A stretch of DNA of 64,000 bases from Pseudomonas leptonychotis (GTDB lineage: Bacteria > Pseudomonadota > Gammaproteobacteria > Pseudomonadales > Pseudomonadaceae): contig NZ_RFLV01000001.1 of assembly GCF_004920405.1 (NCBI RefSeq), positions 992,001 through 1,056,000 on the forward strand, in the 5' to 3' direction. Position numbers and translations under genes: made by a program. The notes under the pieces were generated by a model, which saw nothing but the letters and a program-made list of their open reading frames with translations, was not told the DNA's origin and ran no database searches. Below, piece by piece: positions 1 through 12,226 of this stretch. Position 1 is the first letter of the stretch. Each line of letters starts with the position of its first letter.

Positions 1-184
1 GACGACGCAACGCTTCAAGCTGCTCATCAGTGGCCATGCCAAACTCATCGGCCAGCTCTTCGCGACTCGCTGGGGAGCCACGGTCAGACAAGTGCTGCAG
101 AATCAGCTCGCGACTTGGAATGGGGTTTTCGTATTTTTCCGCTTCACGAGCGGCCTCGGGATCGAGGGATTGCCAATCGGCCAT
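1..184 (-). CDS. rnr: Ribonuclease R, N-terminal part only
   Basis: Only the first 61 codons lie in the window; the gene runs off the left edge. The product starts MADWQSLDPEAAREAEKYE and continues with a helix-turn-helix-like segment (SRELILQHLSDRG..ASREELADEF) typical of the N-terminal winged helix of RNase R, the processive 3'-5' exoribonuclease that degrades structured RNA. The ATG at 182-184 is preceded by AAGGTG on the minus strand. The position next to tRNA-Leu and purA matches rnr in Pseudomonas. The catalytic RNB and S1 domains are outside the window, so the assignment rests on the N-terminus and synteny. Confidence 0.85.
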   Translation of the reverse strand, partial: MADWQSLDPEAAREAEKYENPIPSRELILQHLSDRGSPASREELADEFGMATDEQLEALRR

Positions 185-297
185 TAGAGGTAATTCACCT
201 TATCTACACAAATTCGGTTTGCCATGTGCCTATTGAAGCGCGAAACCACTGTCCAGGTCAGCCCGGCACACAGAATAAAATTTTTTAACAACAGGGG

Positions 298-326
298 TTT
301 ACAAGTAAAAACCCGATCCGTATTAT
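298..326 (+). promoter_or_regulatory. Sigma-70 type promoter of tRNA-Leu
   Basis: TTTACA at 298-303 and TATTAT at 321-326 are separated by 17 bases, close to the sigma-70 consensus. A GC-rich stretch (gcgcgcc) follows directly, as expected of a stringently controlled stable-RNA promoter. The tRNA begins at 400. The boxes are seen in the sequence; the assignment is inference. Confidence 0.7.
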
Positions 327-399
327 GCGCGCCACAACGACGGGAAACGATGTTATCCGAGTTGTAGTTGATCGCAAATGAGCATTTTTTGCAATCAAT

Positions 400-486
400 G
401 CCCAGGTGGTGAAATTGGTAGACACGCCAGCTTCAGGTGCTGGTGACCTTACGGTCGTGGAAGTTCGAGTCTTCTCCTGGGCACCA
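400..486 (+). tRNA. tRNA-Leu (anticodon CAG)
   Basis: An 87-base class II tRNA with encoded CCA. The acceptor stem pairs gcccagg (400-406) with cctgggc (476-482), followed by A and CCA at 484-486. The anticodon stem ccagc/gctgg (427-431 and 439-443) encloses the loop ttcaggt with anticodon CAG at 434-436, reading CUG leucine codons. The long variable arm and the T-arm (gttcgagtc) are typical of tRNA-Leu. Confidence 0.96.
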
Positions 487-490
487 ATTC

Positions 491-519
491 AAAAAACCGA
501 GCCATTGGCTCGGTTTTTT
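491..519 (+). terminator. Rho-independent terminator after tRNA-Leu
   Basis: The hairpin ccgagcc-att-ggctcgg is flanked by a run of A and followed by six T, starting four bases after the tRNA CCA end. The A and T runs on both sides could let it act on both strands. Confidence 0.9.
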
Positions 520-590
520 ATTGCCTGCTGATTTTTACCCACTCAAGGCCACCAAAGCAGGGGCGCTCGGCGCGCCCAGCTCTTCTGGAT

Positions 591-2525
591 TTAAACCCGA
601 AATTGCCCGAGGCTGGCTTTGAGTTTCTTCGCCAACCCATCCAACACGCGTCCGCTTTGCGCCGTCGCAGCAACCGCTTCCGCCGCACGCTGCGCTTCAA
701 TATGAATCACCTCGACGCGCCCACGCACGGCATCCGCGCCCTCAGCCTGGTGCGCAGCCGCTTCGGTCGCGGCATTAATCGCCCCGTGCACATCCTCCAC
801 GGACTCACGCACCGATTGCTGCACCCGCGCGCTTTCGCGCAACGCAGCCAAACCCTGATCAGCCTGCTTACCCGCCTGACTAATCGCCTCAACTGCTTCG
901 CGCGCGCCCTGCTGCAGCGCACCGATATGGGTTTGAATATCACCGGTGGACTGCTGCGTTTTGCTAGCCAGGGCCCGCACTTCATCTGCCACCACGGCAA
1001 ATCCGCGCCCACTCTCACCCGCACGCGCCGCCTCAATCGCCGCATTCAGCGCCAACAAATTGGTTTGCTCAGCGATTGAACGAATCACCGTCAGCACCAC
1101 TTCAATCTGCTCACTTTGCTTGGCCAGCCGCTCAATCACCGCCGCGCCAGTTTCCACACGGCGCACCAACTCCTCGATCGAGCCTCCCACACGCAGCGCA
1201 ATAGCCGCATTCTCATCAGCAGCCTGACGAATCGCCCCAACCCGCTGCAGCGCCTCGCGCATCGCCTGACTTTCCGCCTGCGCCTCACCGGCCATTTCCG
1301 CCAAGGCCTGCAGGCTGCCTGCCACCTCATCACGCTGGCGCTCAGCAGCCGACTCGGCAGCAGCACTGCGCGACGCCAGATGGTCAATCTCTCGACCGGT
1401 AAGCGATGCCACCTCACCCGCTTCGCGCACAATCGGCTGCAGCTTGGCGACAAAACGATTGACCGCCGCCGCCATGTCACCAATCTCATCACGGCTGTTG
1501 AGCTCAACCCGGCGCGTTAAATCACCCTCACCCGCCGCCCAGTCATTCAGCACCGCAATCAAGGTATGCAGCTTACTGACCACTCGCCGCCCCAGCACCA
1601 CGGCCAACACCAGCAGAATCAGCAGCGCCACGACCACCAGCCCCATACTGATATTCCAGCGCAAGCCTGCCGCAGCTTTCTGCACAACCTCACGACTGCT
1701 CTGCTCCATACCGCCGGCCGCCTCACGCGCAACGCTCAAACGGGACGCCAAGGCGTCTGCACTGCTGGTGGCCGCACCACTTAAACTATCTGAAACCAGC
1801 CGCCCACTGCTGTCGATCAGGCTGACGAATCGCTGATCCAGCTTCGCCAGCTCCTCATCCACCGACGCAGTAGAAACCCCCAGCAGGACCTTGCCAATAT
1901 CAGAGCCCATCGGGCTGATGCTCGCCTCGGCGATATATACACCCGGATCATTGGCCGCCGCTTGCAGCACCTTATCCAGCGCACCATCGCCCTCCCCCTT
2001 GGCCATCAGCGCGCGAACACGGGAATCCTGCCGGTTGAGGTGACGCGTCAGGCGTTCGCCTTGCGCATCGAGATAGACCGCAAACAACACCGCCGGATTG
2101 CGATGCGCCCCACGCGCTAACTCGGTTAACGCCGGCACATCGGCATCCCAAATGGCTTTGGGCGCAACAGCCGACAGTAGCTGTGCCAGCTCATCCGCTG
2201 AGCGCTTGAGATTGCTGTCCAGCACCTCGCGGATCTGCGCCTGCTCCTCGGCCAGGCGAGTGGAAAGGCCTTTGGCCAACTGCGCCTGAGTGCTGGCGGA
2301 TAGACTATCCAACCCACCACGCACCTCATTACTCGCCTTCGTAAGCTCATCCACCAAACGCGCCGTATCGGCCTGCATTCCCGTGGCCAAATCCGCCTCA
2401 AGCGTCGCCACCGTAGTGCGCGTTAACGCCACCGCCACGACAACCTGCACCAACAGGGCCACGCCCAGCGCTAGAAACACCGGCAACAGCAGGCGACTGC
2501 GCAACACAGAAATAATGGAAAACAC
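591..2525 (-). CDS. Methyl-accepting chemotaxis protein
   Basis: Inner-membrane chemoreceptor of about 644 aa that would signal to CheA/CheW. A first membrane helix lies near residues 10-35, followed by a roughly 250-residue periplasmic domain of unrecognised ligand specificity. A second helix ([18 protein letters not shown]) leads into a HAMP domain (..[18 protein letters not shown]). The cytoplasmic domain carries the hairpin-tip signature ([20 protein letters not shown], then [11 protein letters not shown]). I place the start at GTG 2525 because AGGAG lies 8 bases upstream; an in-frame TTG at 2543 would add six residues. There is no C-terminal CheR-binding pentapeptide. A chemoreceptor next to purA is known in P. 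putida; PAO1 lacks one here. Confidence 0.93.
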   Translation of the reverse strand: MFSIISVLRSRLLLPVFLALGVALLVQVVVAVALTRTTVATLEADLATGMQADTARLVDELTKASNEVRGGLDSLSASTQAQLAKGLSTRLAEEQAQIREVLDSNLKRSADELAQLLSAVAPKAIWDADVPALTELARGAHRNPAVLFAVYLDAQGERLTRHLNRQDSRVRALMAKGEGDGALDKVLQAAANDPGVYIAEASISPMGSDIGKVLLGVSTASVDEELAKLDQRFVSLIDSSGRLVSDSLSGAATSSADALASRLSVAREAAGGMEQSSREVVQKAAAGLRWNISMGLVVVALLILLVLAVVLGRRVVSKLHTLIAVLNDWAAGEGDLTRRVELNSRDEIGDMAAAVNRFVAKLQPIVREAGEVASLTGREIDHLASRSAAAESAAERQRDEVAGSLQALAEMAGEAQAESQAMREALQRVGAIRQAADENAAIALRVGGSIEELVRRVETGAAVIERLAKQSEQIEVVLTVIRSIAEQTNLLALNAAIEAARAGESGRGFAVVADEVRALASKTQQSTGDIQTHIGALQQGAREAVEAISQAGKQADQGLAALRESARVQQSVRESVEDVHGAINAATEAAAHQAEGADAVRGRVEVIHIEAQRAAEAVAATAQSGRVLDGLAKKLKASLGQFRV

Positions 2526-2617
2526 GGCAGACACTCCTGACAACGGTAATGCCTATAACGGCTGGCAAACGTATTTATGAAGACTAGCCCGGATATTTTT
2601 ACCCAGATCTAAAACAA

Positions 2618-2645
2618 CAAAGGGCCGCCAACTGGCGACCCTTTG
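2618..2645 (-). terminator. Terminator downstream of purA
   Basis: CAAAGGG pairs with CCCTTTG and CGCC with GGCG around the loop AACT, with one internal mismatch. On the minus strand the hairpin is followed by TTGTT. It lies 17 bases past the purA stop, so it likely ends the purA transcript. The U-tract is short. Confidence 0.7.
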
Positions 2646-2662
2646 TGCACGGCCTGCAAATA

Positions 2663-5210
<2,548 letters not shown>

Positions 5211-5247
5211 TTCGCCATTCCCCTCTTGAACCGGGCGGCACAAGCCT

Positions 5248-5432
5248 TCAGTGAAGCCAATAAAGGACGGTTGTTCCCAGCAGCATGCTGACCAACCCCA
5301 TCAAACGCAGCTGTCGATCAGACACTGCGTCAGTTGTAAAAGCCTTTCACGCCAATGACGCGGGCACAGGAAGGGCAGGATGCCTTCCAGCACCAACACA
5401 AGACAAAACGCGATGCCTAATTCCTGCCACAT
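5248..5432 (-). pseudogene. DUF2065 family membrane protein, frameshifted
   Basis: A DUF2065 gene of about 61 aa is expected between hflC and hisZ in pseudomonads. From ATG 5432 the first frame reads MWQELGIAFCLVLVLEGILP and on to LLQLTQ at residue 36, then runs into a stop after seven unrelated residues. The adjacent frame continues with [20 protein letters not shown] and YWLH, ending at TGA 5248-5250, which is the expected second half with its second membrane helix. The span is 185 bases, one short of 61 codons plus stop. A single missing base in CAG-TG-TCT (read as CAG NTG TCT) restores the whole protein. This is either a real deletion or a sequencing error. Confidence 0.85.
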
Positions 5433-5447
5433 GCTTCCCACAGACGC

Positions 5448-5471
5448 AAAAAAGCCGGGATTTCCCCGGCT
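5448..5471 (-). terminator. Terminator downstream of hflC
   Basis: The perfect 6-bp stem GCCGGG/CCCGGC around a five-base loop is followed on the minus strand by TTTTTT. It lies about 60 bases after the hflC stop and just before the DUF2065 remnant, so it should end the hfq-hflX-hflK-hflC transcript. Confidence 0.88.
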
Positions 5472-5532
5472 GCCGCATGATACCACGTTTTCCACAAGGG
5501 TCACCCCGACGACTGCTCGCCGGGGTGATGAC

Positions 5533-6402
5533 TCAAGGCTTGGACTTCTCCAAATAGCGGAAAAAGTCGCTACTTGGGTCCAGCACCAACACATCACGCT
5601 TGTCGGCGAAACTCTCGCGATAAGCCCTTAGGCTGCGGTAGAACGAGTAAAACTCCTGATCCATGCCGTAGGCCTTGGAGTAGATCGCAGCCGCCTGGGC
5701 GTCACCATCACCACGCAGCTCTTCAGCTTGACGGTAGGCATCAGCCAGCAACACACGACGCTGTCGATCGGCATCGGCACGAATACCTTCAGCCAACTCC
5801 TTACCTTTTGCGCGGTGCTCGCGGGCTTCACGCTCGCGCTCAGAACTCATCCGATCAAATACGCTTCGGTTGACTTCCTTGGGCAGGTCGATGGCCTTGA
5901 CGCGCACATCCACCACCTCAATGCCCAGCTCTTTCTGCGCAGCCCGATTCAAGGAGGCCGTCACATCCGCCATCAAGGCATCACGCTCACCCGAGACCGC
6001 TTCATGCAGCGTGCGCTTACCAAACTGGTCGCGCAGCGACGCTTCGAGGCGACGCGCCAGACGCTCATCAGCAATCTGCTTCATGCCGGAGGTCGCGGTG
6101 TAGAAACGCTCAGCATCCAACACGCGCCACTTGGCAAAGGCATCGACCATCAATGCTTTCTTTTCCAGCGTAAGGAAACGCGAGCTGCTGGAGTCCAATG
6201 TCAGCAGCCGCGCATCGAACTTGCGCACCTGGTTAACGTATGGAATTTTGACATGCAAACCCGGCTGCACGTCCGGCTGGACAATACGACCGAACTGCAA
6301 CAGCACCGCACGCTCAGTTTGCGAGACGATATAGAAGCTATTCCAGGCGACGATCGCCAGCACGACGCCACCTATAAGGGCGATCAGCGATTTATTGCTC
6401 AT
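5533..6402 (-). CDS. hflC: HflC, modulator of FtsH protease
   Basis: Stomatin/prohibitin (SPFH, band 7) family protein of 289 aa. With HflK it forms a large periplasm-facing assembly around the membrane protease FtsH and controls its access to substrates. One N-terminal membrane anchor (SLIALIGGVVLAIVAWNSFY) precedes the SPFH domain (..RAVLLQFGRIVQPDVQPGLH..). A long charged helix follows (SSEREREAREHRAKGKELAE). The ATG at 6400-6402 overlaps the hflK stop by one base (TGATG), and AGGGAG lies upstream, indicating translational coupling with hflK. Confidence 0.97.
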   Translation of the reverse strand: MSNKSLIALIGGVVLAIVAWNSFYIVSQTERAVLLQFGRIVQPDVQPGLHVKIPYVNQVRKFDARLLTLDSSSSRFLTLEKKALMVDAFAKWRVLDAERFYTATSGMKQIADERLARRLEASLRDQFGKRTLHEAVSGERDALMADVTASLNRAAQKELGIEVVDVRVKAIDLPKEVNRSVFDRMSSEREREAREHRAKGKELAEGIRADADRQRRVLLADAYRQAEELRGDGDAQAAAIYSKAYGMDQEFYSFYRSLRAYRESFADKRDVLVLDPSSDFFRYLEKSKP

Positions 6403-7559
6403 CAACGGCTCTCCCTTGTGCGCAGCTCAACTTGACGCGGATCGACATTTACTCGCGAGCCTGCGTCTGCGGCACCCGCAGCGCCGGATATCGAGCTAGG
6501 CGCAGACGGGCTACGGCCATCGATCATCTTGTCCAGCGGCAGATAAAGCAGATTGTTCTGCCCCTTATCGCCGGTCACCAACACCTTACTGGTGTTGGTC
6601 ATCAGCTCCTGCATGGTGTCCAGATACAGACGCTCACGCGTAACCTCAGGTGCCTTACGGTACTCAGTCACCAATGAGGTAAAGCGGTCCGCCTCACCCT
6701 GTGCCCGAGAAACCACCTCATCGCGGTAACCGTTGGCATCCTCGATCAGGCGCTGCGCCTGGCCACGGGCTTCCGGCACCACGCCATTGGCATAGGTTTC
6801 AGCCTGATTCTTCTCACGCTGCTCGTCTTCACGGGCACGAATCACGTCATCGAAGGCTTCCTGCACTTCACGCGGCGCCGCCGCACTCTGCAAGTTGACC
6901 TGAGTCACCGTGATACCGGTGCGGTAGTTGTCGAGGAAACGCTGCAAGCGCTCCTTGACCTCACTGGCCATAAGCTCACGGCCTTCGGTCAGCACCTGGT
7001 CCATCTCGGTGGAACCCACCACGTGACGCACGGCGCTGTCGGTCGCATGCTGCAGACTGACTTCCGGCTGATCAACGTTGAGTACGAAATCCTGCAAGTT
7101 GCTGACCCGGTACTGCACGGTCAACGGCACTTCGATGATGTTTTCGTCCTCGGTCAACATCTGCCCCTGCTTGCTGTAAGCACGCTCACGGGTGACGTTT
7201 TCCTGAAACTTGCGATCAATCGGCGGGAAATAGATATTCAGACCCGGGCCGACTGTCTCGTAGTATTTGCCGAAGCGCAGCACCACGGCCTGCTCCTGCT
7301 CATCGACGACATAGATCGCGCTGTACAGCCAGACCGCAGCCAGCAGCCCCAGGCCCACGAACAGCAAGCCAAAGCCGCCGCCATTGCCAGAGCCAGTCTC
7401 GCTGCCTCGTTTTTTGCCGCCACCGAACAGCCCATTAAGGCTCTCCTGCAGCTTGCGGAAGGCTTCATCGATATCCGGCGGTCCCTTACGGTCACCGTTT
7501 TTACGGCCACCCCATGGGTCCTGATTATTCGAGTTGCCACCCGGCTCATTCCAAGCCAT
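6402..7559 (-). CDS. hflK: HflK, modulator of FtsH protease
   Basis: Partner of HflC in the membrane complex that regulates FtsH; 385 aa. The N-terminus is Gly/Asn rich (MAWNEPGGNSNNQDPWGGRK), as usual for HflK, and is followed by one membrane helix near residues 75-95 (GFGLLFVGLGLLAAVWLYSA). The SPFH domain and a long coiled-coil-like helix (RAREDEQREKNQAETYANG) follow. I chose ATG 7559 over the upstream in-frame start at 7628 because GGAGAG precedes it and homologues start MAWNEPG. It lies 96 bases after hflX and overlaps hflC by one base. Confidence 0.97.
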   Translation of the reverse strand: MAWNEPGGNSNNQDPWGGRKNGDRKGPPDIDEAFRKLQESLNGLFGGGKKRGSETGSGNGGGFGLLFVGLGLLAAVWLYSAIYVVDEQEQAVVLRFGKYYETVGPGLNIYFPPIDRKFQENVTRERAYSKQGQMLTEDENIIEVPLTVQYRVSNLQDFVLNVDQPEVSLQHATDSAVRHVVGSTEMDQVLTEGRELMASEVKERLQRFLDNYRTGITVTQVNLQSAAAPREVQEAFDDVIRAREDEQREKNQAETYANGVVPEARGQAQRLIEDANGYRDEVVSRAQGEADRFTSLVTEYRKAPEVTRERLYLDTMQELMTNTSKVLVTGDKGQNNLLYLPLDKMIDGRSPSAPSSISGAAGAADAGSRVNVDPRQVELRTRESR

Positions 7560-7586
7560 AGCGCTCTCCATCTGATAAAGCAAAGA

Positions 7587-7601
7587 CGCGCCCGCGGCGC
7601 G
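7587..7601 (-). other. GC hairpin between hflX and hflK
   Basis: The 6-bp stem CGCGCC/GGCGCG with a three-base loop is followed on the minus strand by TCTTTGCTTT. It lies in the 96-base gap upstream of hflK. It resembles a weak intrinsic terminator or attenuator that could lower hflKC expression relative to hfq-hflX. No functional evidence is visible. Confidence 0.35.
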
Positions 7602-7655
7602 CCCGCCAATGCTACAGAATGCATGCAACCAGCGGCAAAGTCGCTGATGCAGGCT

Positions 7656-8957
7656 TTATTGCAAAGTGTGTTGCTCGATAAATTCCTGCGGCTTAAGCCC
7701 TTCACGACTCACCAGCCGATTCAGCTCAATCCGCGGCAAGCGCACAGCCAGCAGGCTGCTACCGTCTTCGGCATGGGATTCGCTTTGTACCGCACCCAAA
7801 TCGAAGAACTGCGCACGTAAACGCCCAAGGCGCTGTGGCAGCTGCAATGTACCGACAAATAGATCATCACCCAACAGCTCAGCTATCGCCTGACGCAATA
7901 ACGGCAAACCACGCCCGTCACGCGCCGACAACCAAACCCGCTGCGGCTTGCCATCGGCATCGCGCTGAATCTGTGGCTCTACCCCTTCAAGCAGGTCGAG
8001 CTTGTTATACACCTCAAGCATCGGCAACTCATGCGCGCCAATCTCACCCAGCACCGCCAACACCTGCTCGATTTGCTGATCGCGCTCGGGCTCATGTGCG
8101 TCGATTACGTGCAACAGCAAATCGGAATTGCTCGACTCTTCAAGCGTCGCGCGAAACGCCTCAACCAGCTTGTGCGGCAAATGACGGATAAAGCCTACGG
8201 TATCAGCCAGCACGATTGGCCCGAGATCATCCAGCTCCAGACGGCGCAAGGTAGGGTCAAGGGTGGCGAACAGTTGATCAGCCGCATAAACATCAGAAGA
8301 AGTCAGCGCATTGAACAGTGTTGACTTGCCCGCATTGGTGTAGCCCACCAGCGACACGGAAGGGATGTCGGCACGCTGACGGCCGCGCCGAGCTTGCTCG
8401 CGCTGACTGCGGACCTTTTCGAGCTTTTGCTTGATCTGGCGAATCCGCACACGCAACAGGCGGCGGTCAGTCTCTAGCTGAGTTTCACCCGGCCCACGCA
8501 AGCCAATGCCCCCCTTCTGCCGCTCAAGGTGGGTCCAGCCACGAACCAGTCGCGTGCTCATATGGTCAAGCTGAGCCAGCTCAACCTGCAGCTTGCCTTC
8601 ATGGGTGCGCGCGCGCTGCGCAAAGATATCGAGAATCAGCCCGGTGCGATCTAGCACCCGACACTCGAAAACGCGCTCAAGGTTACGCTCCTGACTTGGC
8701 GTAAGCACGTGATTGAAGATAACCAAGTCAGCCTCGGTGGCTTTCACCTGATCACGCAACTCAGCAACTTTGCCACTGCCAATCAAGTACTTAGCGGTCA
8801 GCCGAGTGCTCGGAACACTGAGGAACGCAGCTGTTTCAGCGCCCGCCGAGAGGGCAAGCTCCTGAAACTCCTGCGGGTCCTCGCGCGCCTCGGGGTTTTG
8901 GCCGTCTAGATGAACCAGAATGGCCCGATTTCCACCTTCATGGCGCTCGAAGAACAA
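7656..8957 (-). CDS. hflX: Ribosome-associated GTPase HflX
   Basis: Obg-type GTPase of 433 aa that binds the 50S subunit and splits stalled ribosomes. The N-terminal HflX domain (residues 1-195) contains the glycine-rich GGIGLRGPGETQLETDRR segment. The GTPase domain has a P-loop GYTNAGKST, switch and G3 region DTVGFIRHLP, and G4 motif NKLD. The start is TTG at 8955-8957: AGGAGG lies five bases upstream and no ATG fits the conserved N-terminus FFERHEGGNRAILVHLDG. hfq lies 14 bases upstream, so both are probably co-transcribed. Confidence 0.97.
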   Translation of the reverse strand: MFFERHEGGNRAILVHLDGQNPEAREDPQEFQELALSAGAETAAFLSVPSTRLTAKYLIGSGKVAELRDQVKATEADLVIFNHVLTPSQERNLERVFECRVLDRTGLILDIFAQRARTHEGKLQVELAQLDHMSTRLVRGWTHLERQKGGIGLRGPGETQLETDRRLLRVRIRQIKQKLEKVRSQREQARRGRQRADIPSVSLVGYTNAGKSTLFNALTSSDVYAADQLFATLDPTLRRLELDDLGPIVLADTVGFIRHLPHKLVEAFRATLEESSNSDLLLHVIDAHEPERDQQIEQVLAVLGEIGAHELPMLEVYNKLDLLEGVEPQIQRDADGKPQRVWLSARDGRGLPLLRQAIAELLGDDLFVGTLQLPQRLGRLRAQFFDLGAVQSESHAEDGSSLLAVRLPRIELNRLVSREGLKPQEFIEQHTLQ

Positions 8958-8971
8958 TGCAGCCTCCTAAA

Positions 8972-9265
<294 letters not shown>

Positions 9266-9339
9266 TCAATAATTTAAGTAAACCAACGAACGGCTTAAAG
9301 CCGCCACACCCCCAAGGATAGACGGCCAACGGCAAGGTC

Positions 9340-10317
9340 TCAGGTCAATATGGAGACCGCTGCCAGGTATTTCAAGGCACGCGGCAGATTGTCGCAGTCA
9401 GCACTATCAAGCCAATGCACATCCTGCTGCCAACCCCGTAACCAGGTGAATTGTCGCTTGGCCAATTGGCGCGTGGCGATAATGCCCCGCTCCTGCATTT
9501 GCTCGGCGTCGAGTTTGCCGTCTAAGTAATCCCAGACTTGCCGATATCCCACCGCCCTTATAGACGGCAACCCAACGTGCAAGTCACTTCGCTGATGCAG
9601 GCGTTCGACCTCGGCAACCAGCCCCTGTTCCACCATCAAGCGAAACCGCAGGGCAATTCGCTCATGCAACAACTGCCGTTGTGCCGGGGCTATGGCTATT
9701 TGCGCAACAGTATAGGGGAATTGGCAATCCGCCGATGTGCCGCCTGCAGTATTTTCTGCTACCTGACGTAACCGATGAGCAGTCATGCTTTGTCCGCTCA
9801 CCCGGTAGACCTCAAGAGCGCGAACCAGGCGCTGCGGATCATTGGGATGGATACGCGCAGCCGATTCAGGATCGACTGCATGCAGCTCGGCGTGCAGCGC
9901 GCCCCAGCCTTCAACCTGAGCACGCGCTTGCAGCTCAGCCCGCACGGCCGCATCCGCGCCAGGCATATCCGCCAAACCTTCGAGCAAAGCTTTGAAATAC
10001 AGCATGGTGCCACCCACCAGCAGCGGGATACGCCCGCGTGCGGTGATCTCGGCCATGGCTGCCAGGGCATCAGCTCGAAACTCGGCCGCCGAATAACTCT
10101 CGGCCGGGTCACGAATATCGATCAGGCGGTGCGGGAACTCAGCCAGCGTGGTCTTATCCGGTTTGGCCGTACCGATGTCCATACCGCGGTAGATCAACGC
10201 AGAGTCGACACTGATCAACTCGCATGGCAGCGCCCGTGCCAGCTCGATGGCCAGATCGGTCTTGCCGGCCGCAGTCGGCCCCATGAGGAAAATCGCCGGA
10301 GGTAGGCGCTCGGACAT
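9340..10317 (-). CDS. miaA: tRNA dimethylallyltransferase
   Basis: Transfers a dimethylallyl group to N6 of A37 in tRNAs reading UNN codons, the first step toward ms2i6A. The 325-aa protein has the P-loop [12 protein letters not shown] near residue 12 and the conserved [18 protein letters not shown] motif. It also carries [16 protein letters not shown] and the C-terminal [12 protein letters not shown] place the start at ATG 10317; a TTG two codons upstream (10323) is also possible. mutL ends 31 bases upstream and hfq follows after about 100 bases. Confidence 0.97.
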   Translation of the reverse strand: MSERLPPAIFLMGPTAAGKTDLAIELARALPCELISVDSALIYRGMDIGTAKPDKTTLAEFPHRLIDIRDPAESYSAAEFRADALAAMAEITARGRIPLLVGGTMLYFKALLEGLADMPGADAAVRAELQARAQVEGWGALHAELHAVDPESAARIHPNDPQRLVRALEVYRVSGQSMTAHRLRQVAENTAGGTSADCQFPYTVAQIAIAPAQRQLLHERIALRFRLMVEQGLVAEVERLHQRSDLHVGLPSIRAVGYRQVWDYLDGKLDAEQMQERGIIATRQLAKRQFTWLRGWQQDVHWLDSADCDNLPRALKYLAAVSILT

Positions 10318-10348
10318 GCTCAAAAATTCTCTTTAAATGGCGCGACGG

Positions 10349-12226
10349 TTAGCGGCCGCGCAGGAACAGCTTGTCGAGGTCATCCATGCCCATCTGCGTC
10401 CAGGTCGGACGGCCATGGTTGCATTGACCGCTACGCTCGGTGTGCTCCATGTCGCGCAGCAAGGCATTCATTTCCGGCAGGGTCAGGCGCCGATTAGCGC
10501 GTACAGCGCCGTGACAGGCCATGGTGCCGAGCAGTTCATTGAGGTGGGCTTGAATGCGGTCGGTGGTGCCGTATTCGAGCAGATCACCGAGCACGTCCTG
10601 CACCAGGCGTGTCGCCTCGGCCTGCTTGAGCAAGGCCGGAATCTGCCGAATCGCCAATGTCTCCGGCCCCAGGCGCTGCAACTCGAAGCCCAGGCGCAAG
10701 AACCACTCGGCATGCTCCTCGGCGCAGTCAGCTTCACGCTGACTCACCGCAATCGACTCGGGCACCAGCAGCGGCTGGCCACGCAAACCCTCACTGGCCA
10801 TGGCCACCTTCAGCCGCTCATAGGTGATGCGCTCATGGGCCGCATGCATGTCCACAACGACCAACCCCTGTACATTCTCAGCCAGAATATAGATGCCCTT
10901 GAGCTGAGCAATGGCGTAACCCAGCGGTGGAATATCACCCTGAGCCTCGGGCAAGCCCGCCGGAGCTGGCGTCGTCGCCATCGGCGCGAAAAATTCACGA
11001 TAGGCGCCTTGGGCTTCCGCGGCCGGCAAGGCGGAGTCAGGGCGAGCGCCCTGATAACCGGCACCCGGCGAACGCCACACAGAGCCGCTGGACGCAGGCT
11101 GCAGCAGGCTGGCAGCCAAACCGATTTCACCCTGCGGACCAAACTCACCGGCGGCCTGACCGGTAGGGCGCAGCATTTCGCTGACCGTCGCCGGAGCCGC
11201 CAATTGGTCCTCCGGACGCACCTCACCCAGTGCCCGGTGCAACGTGCCGTAAAGGAAATCATGGACCATGCGCCCATCACGGAAGCGCACTTCATGCTTG
11301 GTTGGGTGCACGTTGACATCAACCACTGAAGGGTCGATTTCCAGAAACAGCACAAAGGTCGGATGACGGCCATTGAACAGCACATCGCGGTAGGCCTGAC
11401 GCACCGCATGCGCGACCAACTTGTCGCGCACCATGCGGCCGTTCACATAGAAATACTGCAAATCTGCCTGGCTACGGGAAAACGTCGGCAAGCCGACCCA
11501 ACCCCATAAATGCAGGCCGTTACGTTCGATATCGATCGGCAACGACTGCTCTAAGAATGCGGCTCCGCAGACCGACGCCACCCGGCGCGCGCGACTGAGT
11601 TCATCCGGCGCCTCATGCAAACCGAGCATGGTCTTGCCGTTGTGACGCAAGTGAAAAGCCACATCGAAACGCGCCAGGGCTAGCCGTTTGATCACTTCCT
11701 GCAGGTGATCAAACTCAGTTTTCTCGGTTTTGAGAAACTTGCGCCGCGCGGGGGTATTGAAGAACAGGTCACGCACTTCCACCGATGTGCCCACCGGATG
11801 CGCCGCTGGCTGCACCCGTGGCTGCATGTCGCGGCCTTCGGTTTCTACTTGCCAGGCCTGCTCAGCACCTTCTGTGCGCGAGGTCAGGGTCAGACGTGCG
11901 ACCGAGCTGATCGACGCCAGCGCTTCGCCACGAAAACCGAGACTCATCACCTGCTCAAGGTCTTCCAACTCACGAATCTTGCTGGTGGCATGTCGCGCCA
12001 ATGCCAGCGGCAGATCATCCGCAGAGATGCCGCTGCCGTTGTCGCGCACTTTGAGCAACTTGACGCCGCCCTGCTCGACATCAACTTCAATACGCTTGGC
12101 ACCGGAATCCAAGCTGTTTTCCAACAGCTCCTTGATCACCGAAGCCGGCCGCTCAACCACCTCACCAGCAGCAATCTGGTTCGCCAGCCGCGGACTGAGC
12201 AGCTGGATACGCGCAGCATCAATCAT
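10349..12226 (-). CDS. mutL: DNA mismatch repair protein MutL
   Basis: Couples mismatch recognition by MutS to strand removal; 625 aa. The N-terminal GHKL ATPase has all motifs: the catalytic Glu in [12 protein letters not shown], then RDNGSGI and [12 protein letters not shown]. The C-terminal domain carries [12 protein letters not shown], which fits the DQHA(X)2E(X)4E endonuclease motif with Met in place of Gln. This suggests a nicking-competent MutL, as expected for species without MutH. The ATG at 12224-12226 overlaps the amiB stop in ATGA, indicating translational coupling. Confidence 0.98.
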   Translation of the reverse strand: MIDAARIQLLSPRLANQIAAGEVVERPASVIKELLENSLDSGAKRIEVDVEQGGVKLLKVRDNGSGISADDLPLALARHATSKIRELEDLEQVMSLGFRGEALASISSVARLTLTSRTEGAEQAWQVETEGRDMQPRVQPAAHPVGTSVEVRDLFFNTPARRKFLKTEKTEFDHLQEVIKRLALARFDVAFHLRHNGKTMLGLHEAPDELSRARRVASVCGAAFLEQSLPIDIERNGLHLWGWVGLPTFSRSQADLQYFYVNGRMVRDKLVAHAVRQAYRDVLFNGRHPTFVLFLEIDPSVVDVNVHPTKHEVRFRDGRMVHDFLYGTLHRALGEVRPEDQLAAPATVSEMLRPTGQAAGEFGPQGEIGLAASLLQPASSGSVWRSPGAGYQGARPDSALPAAEAQGAYREFFAPMATTPAPAGLPEAQGDIPPLGYAIAQLKGIYILAENVQGLVVVDMHAAHERITYERLKVAMASEGLRGQPLLVPESIAVSQREADCAEEHAEWFLRLGFELQRLGPETLAIRQIPALLKQAEATRLVQDVLGDLLEYGTTDRIQAHLNELLGTMACHGAVRANRRLTLPEMNALLRDMEHTERSGQCNHGRPTWTQMGMDDLDKLFLRGR

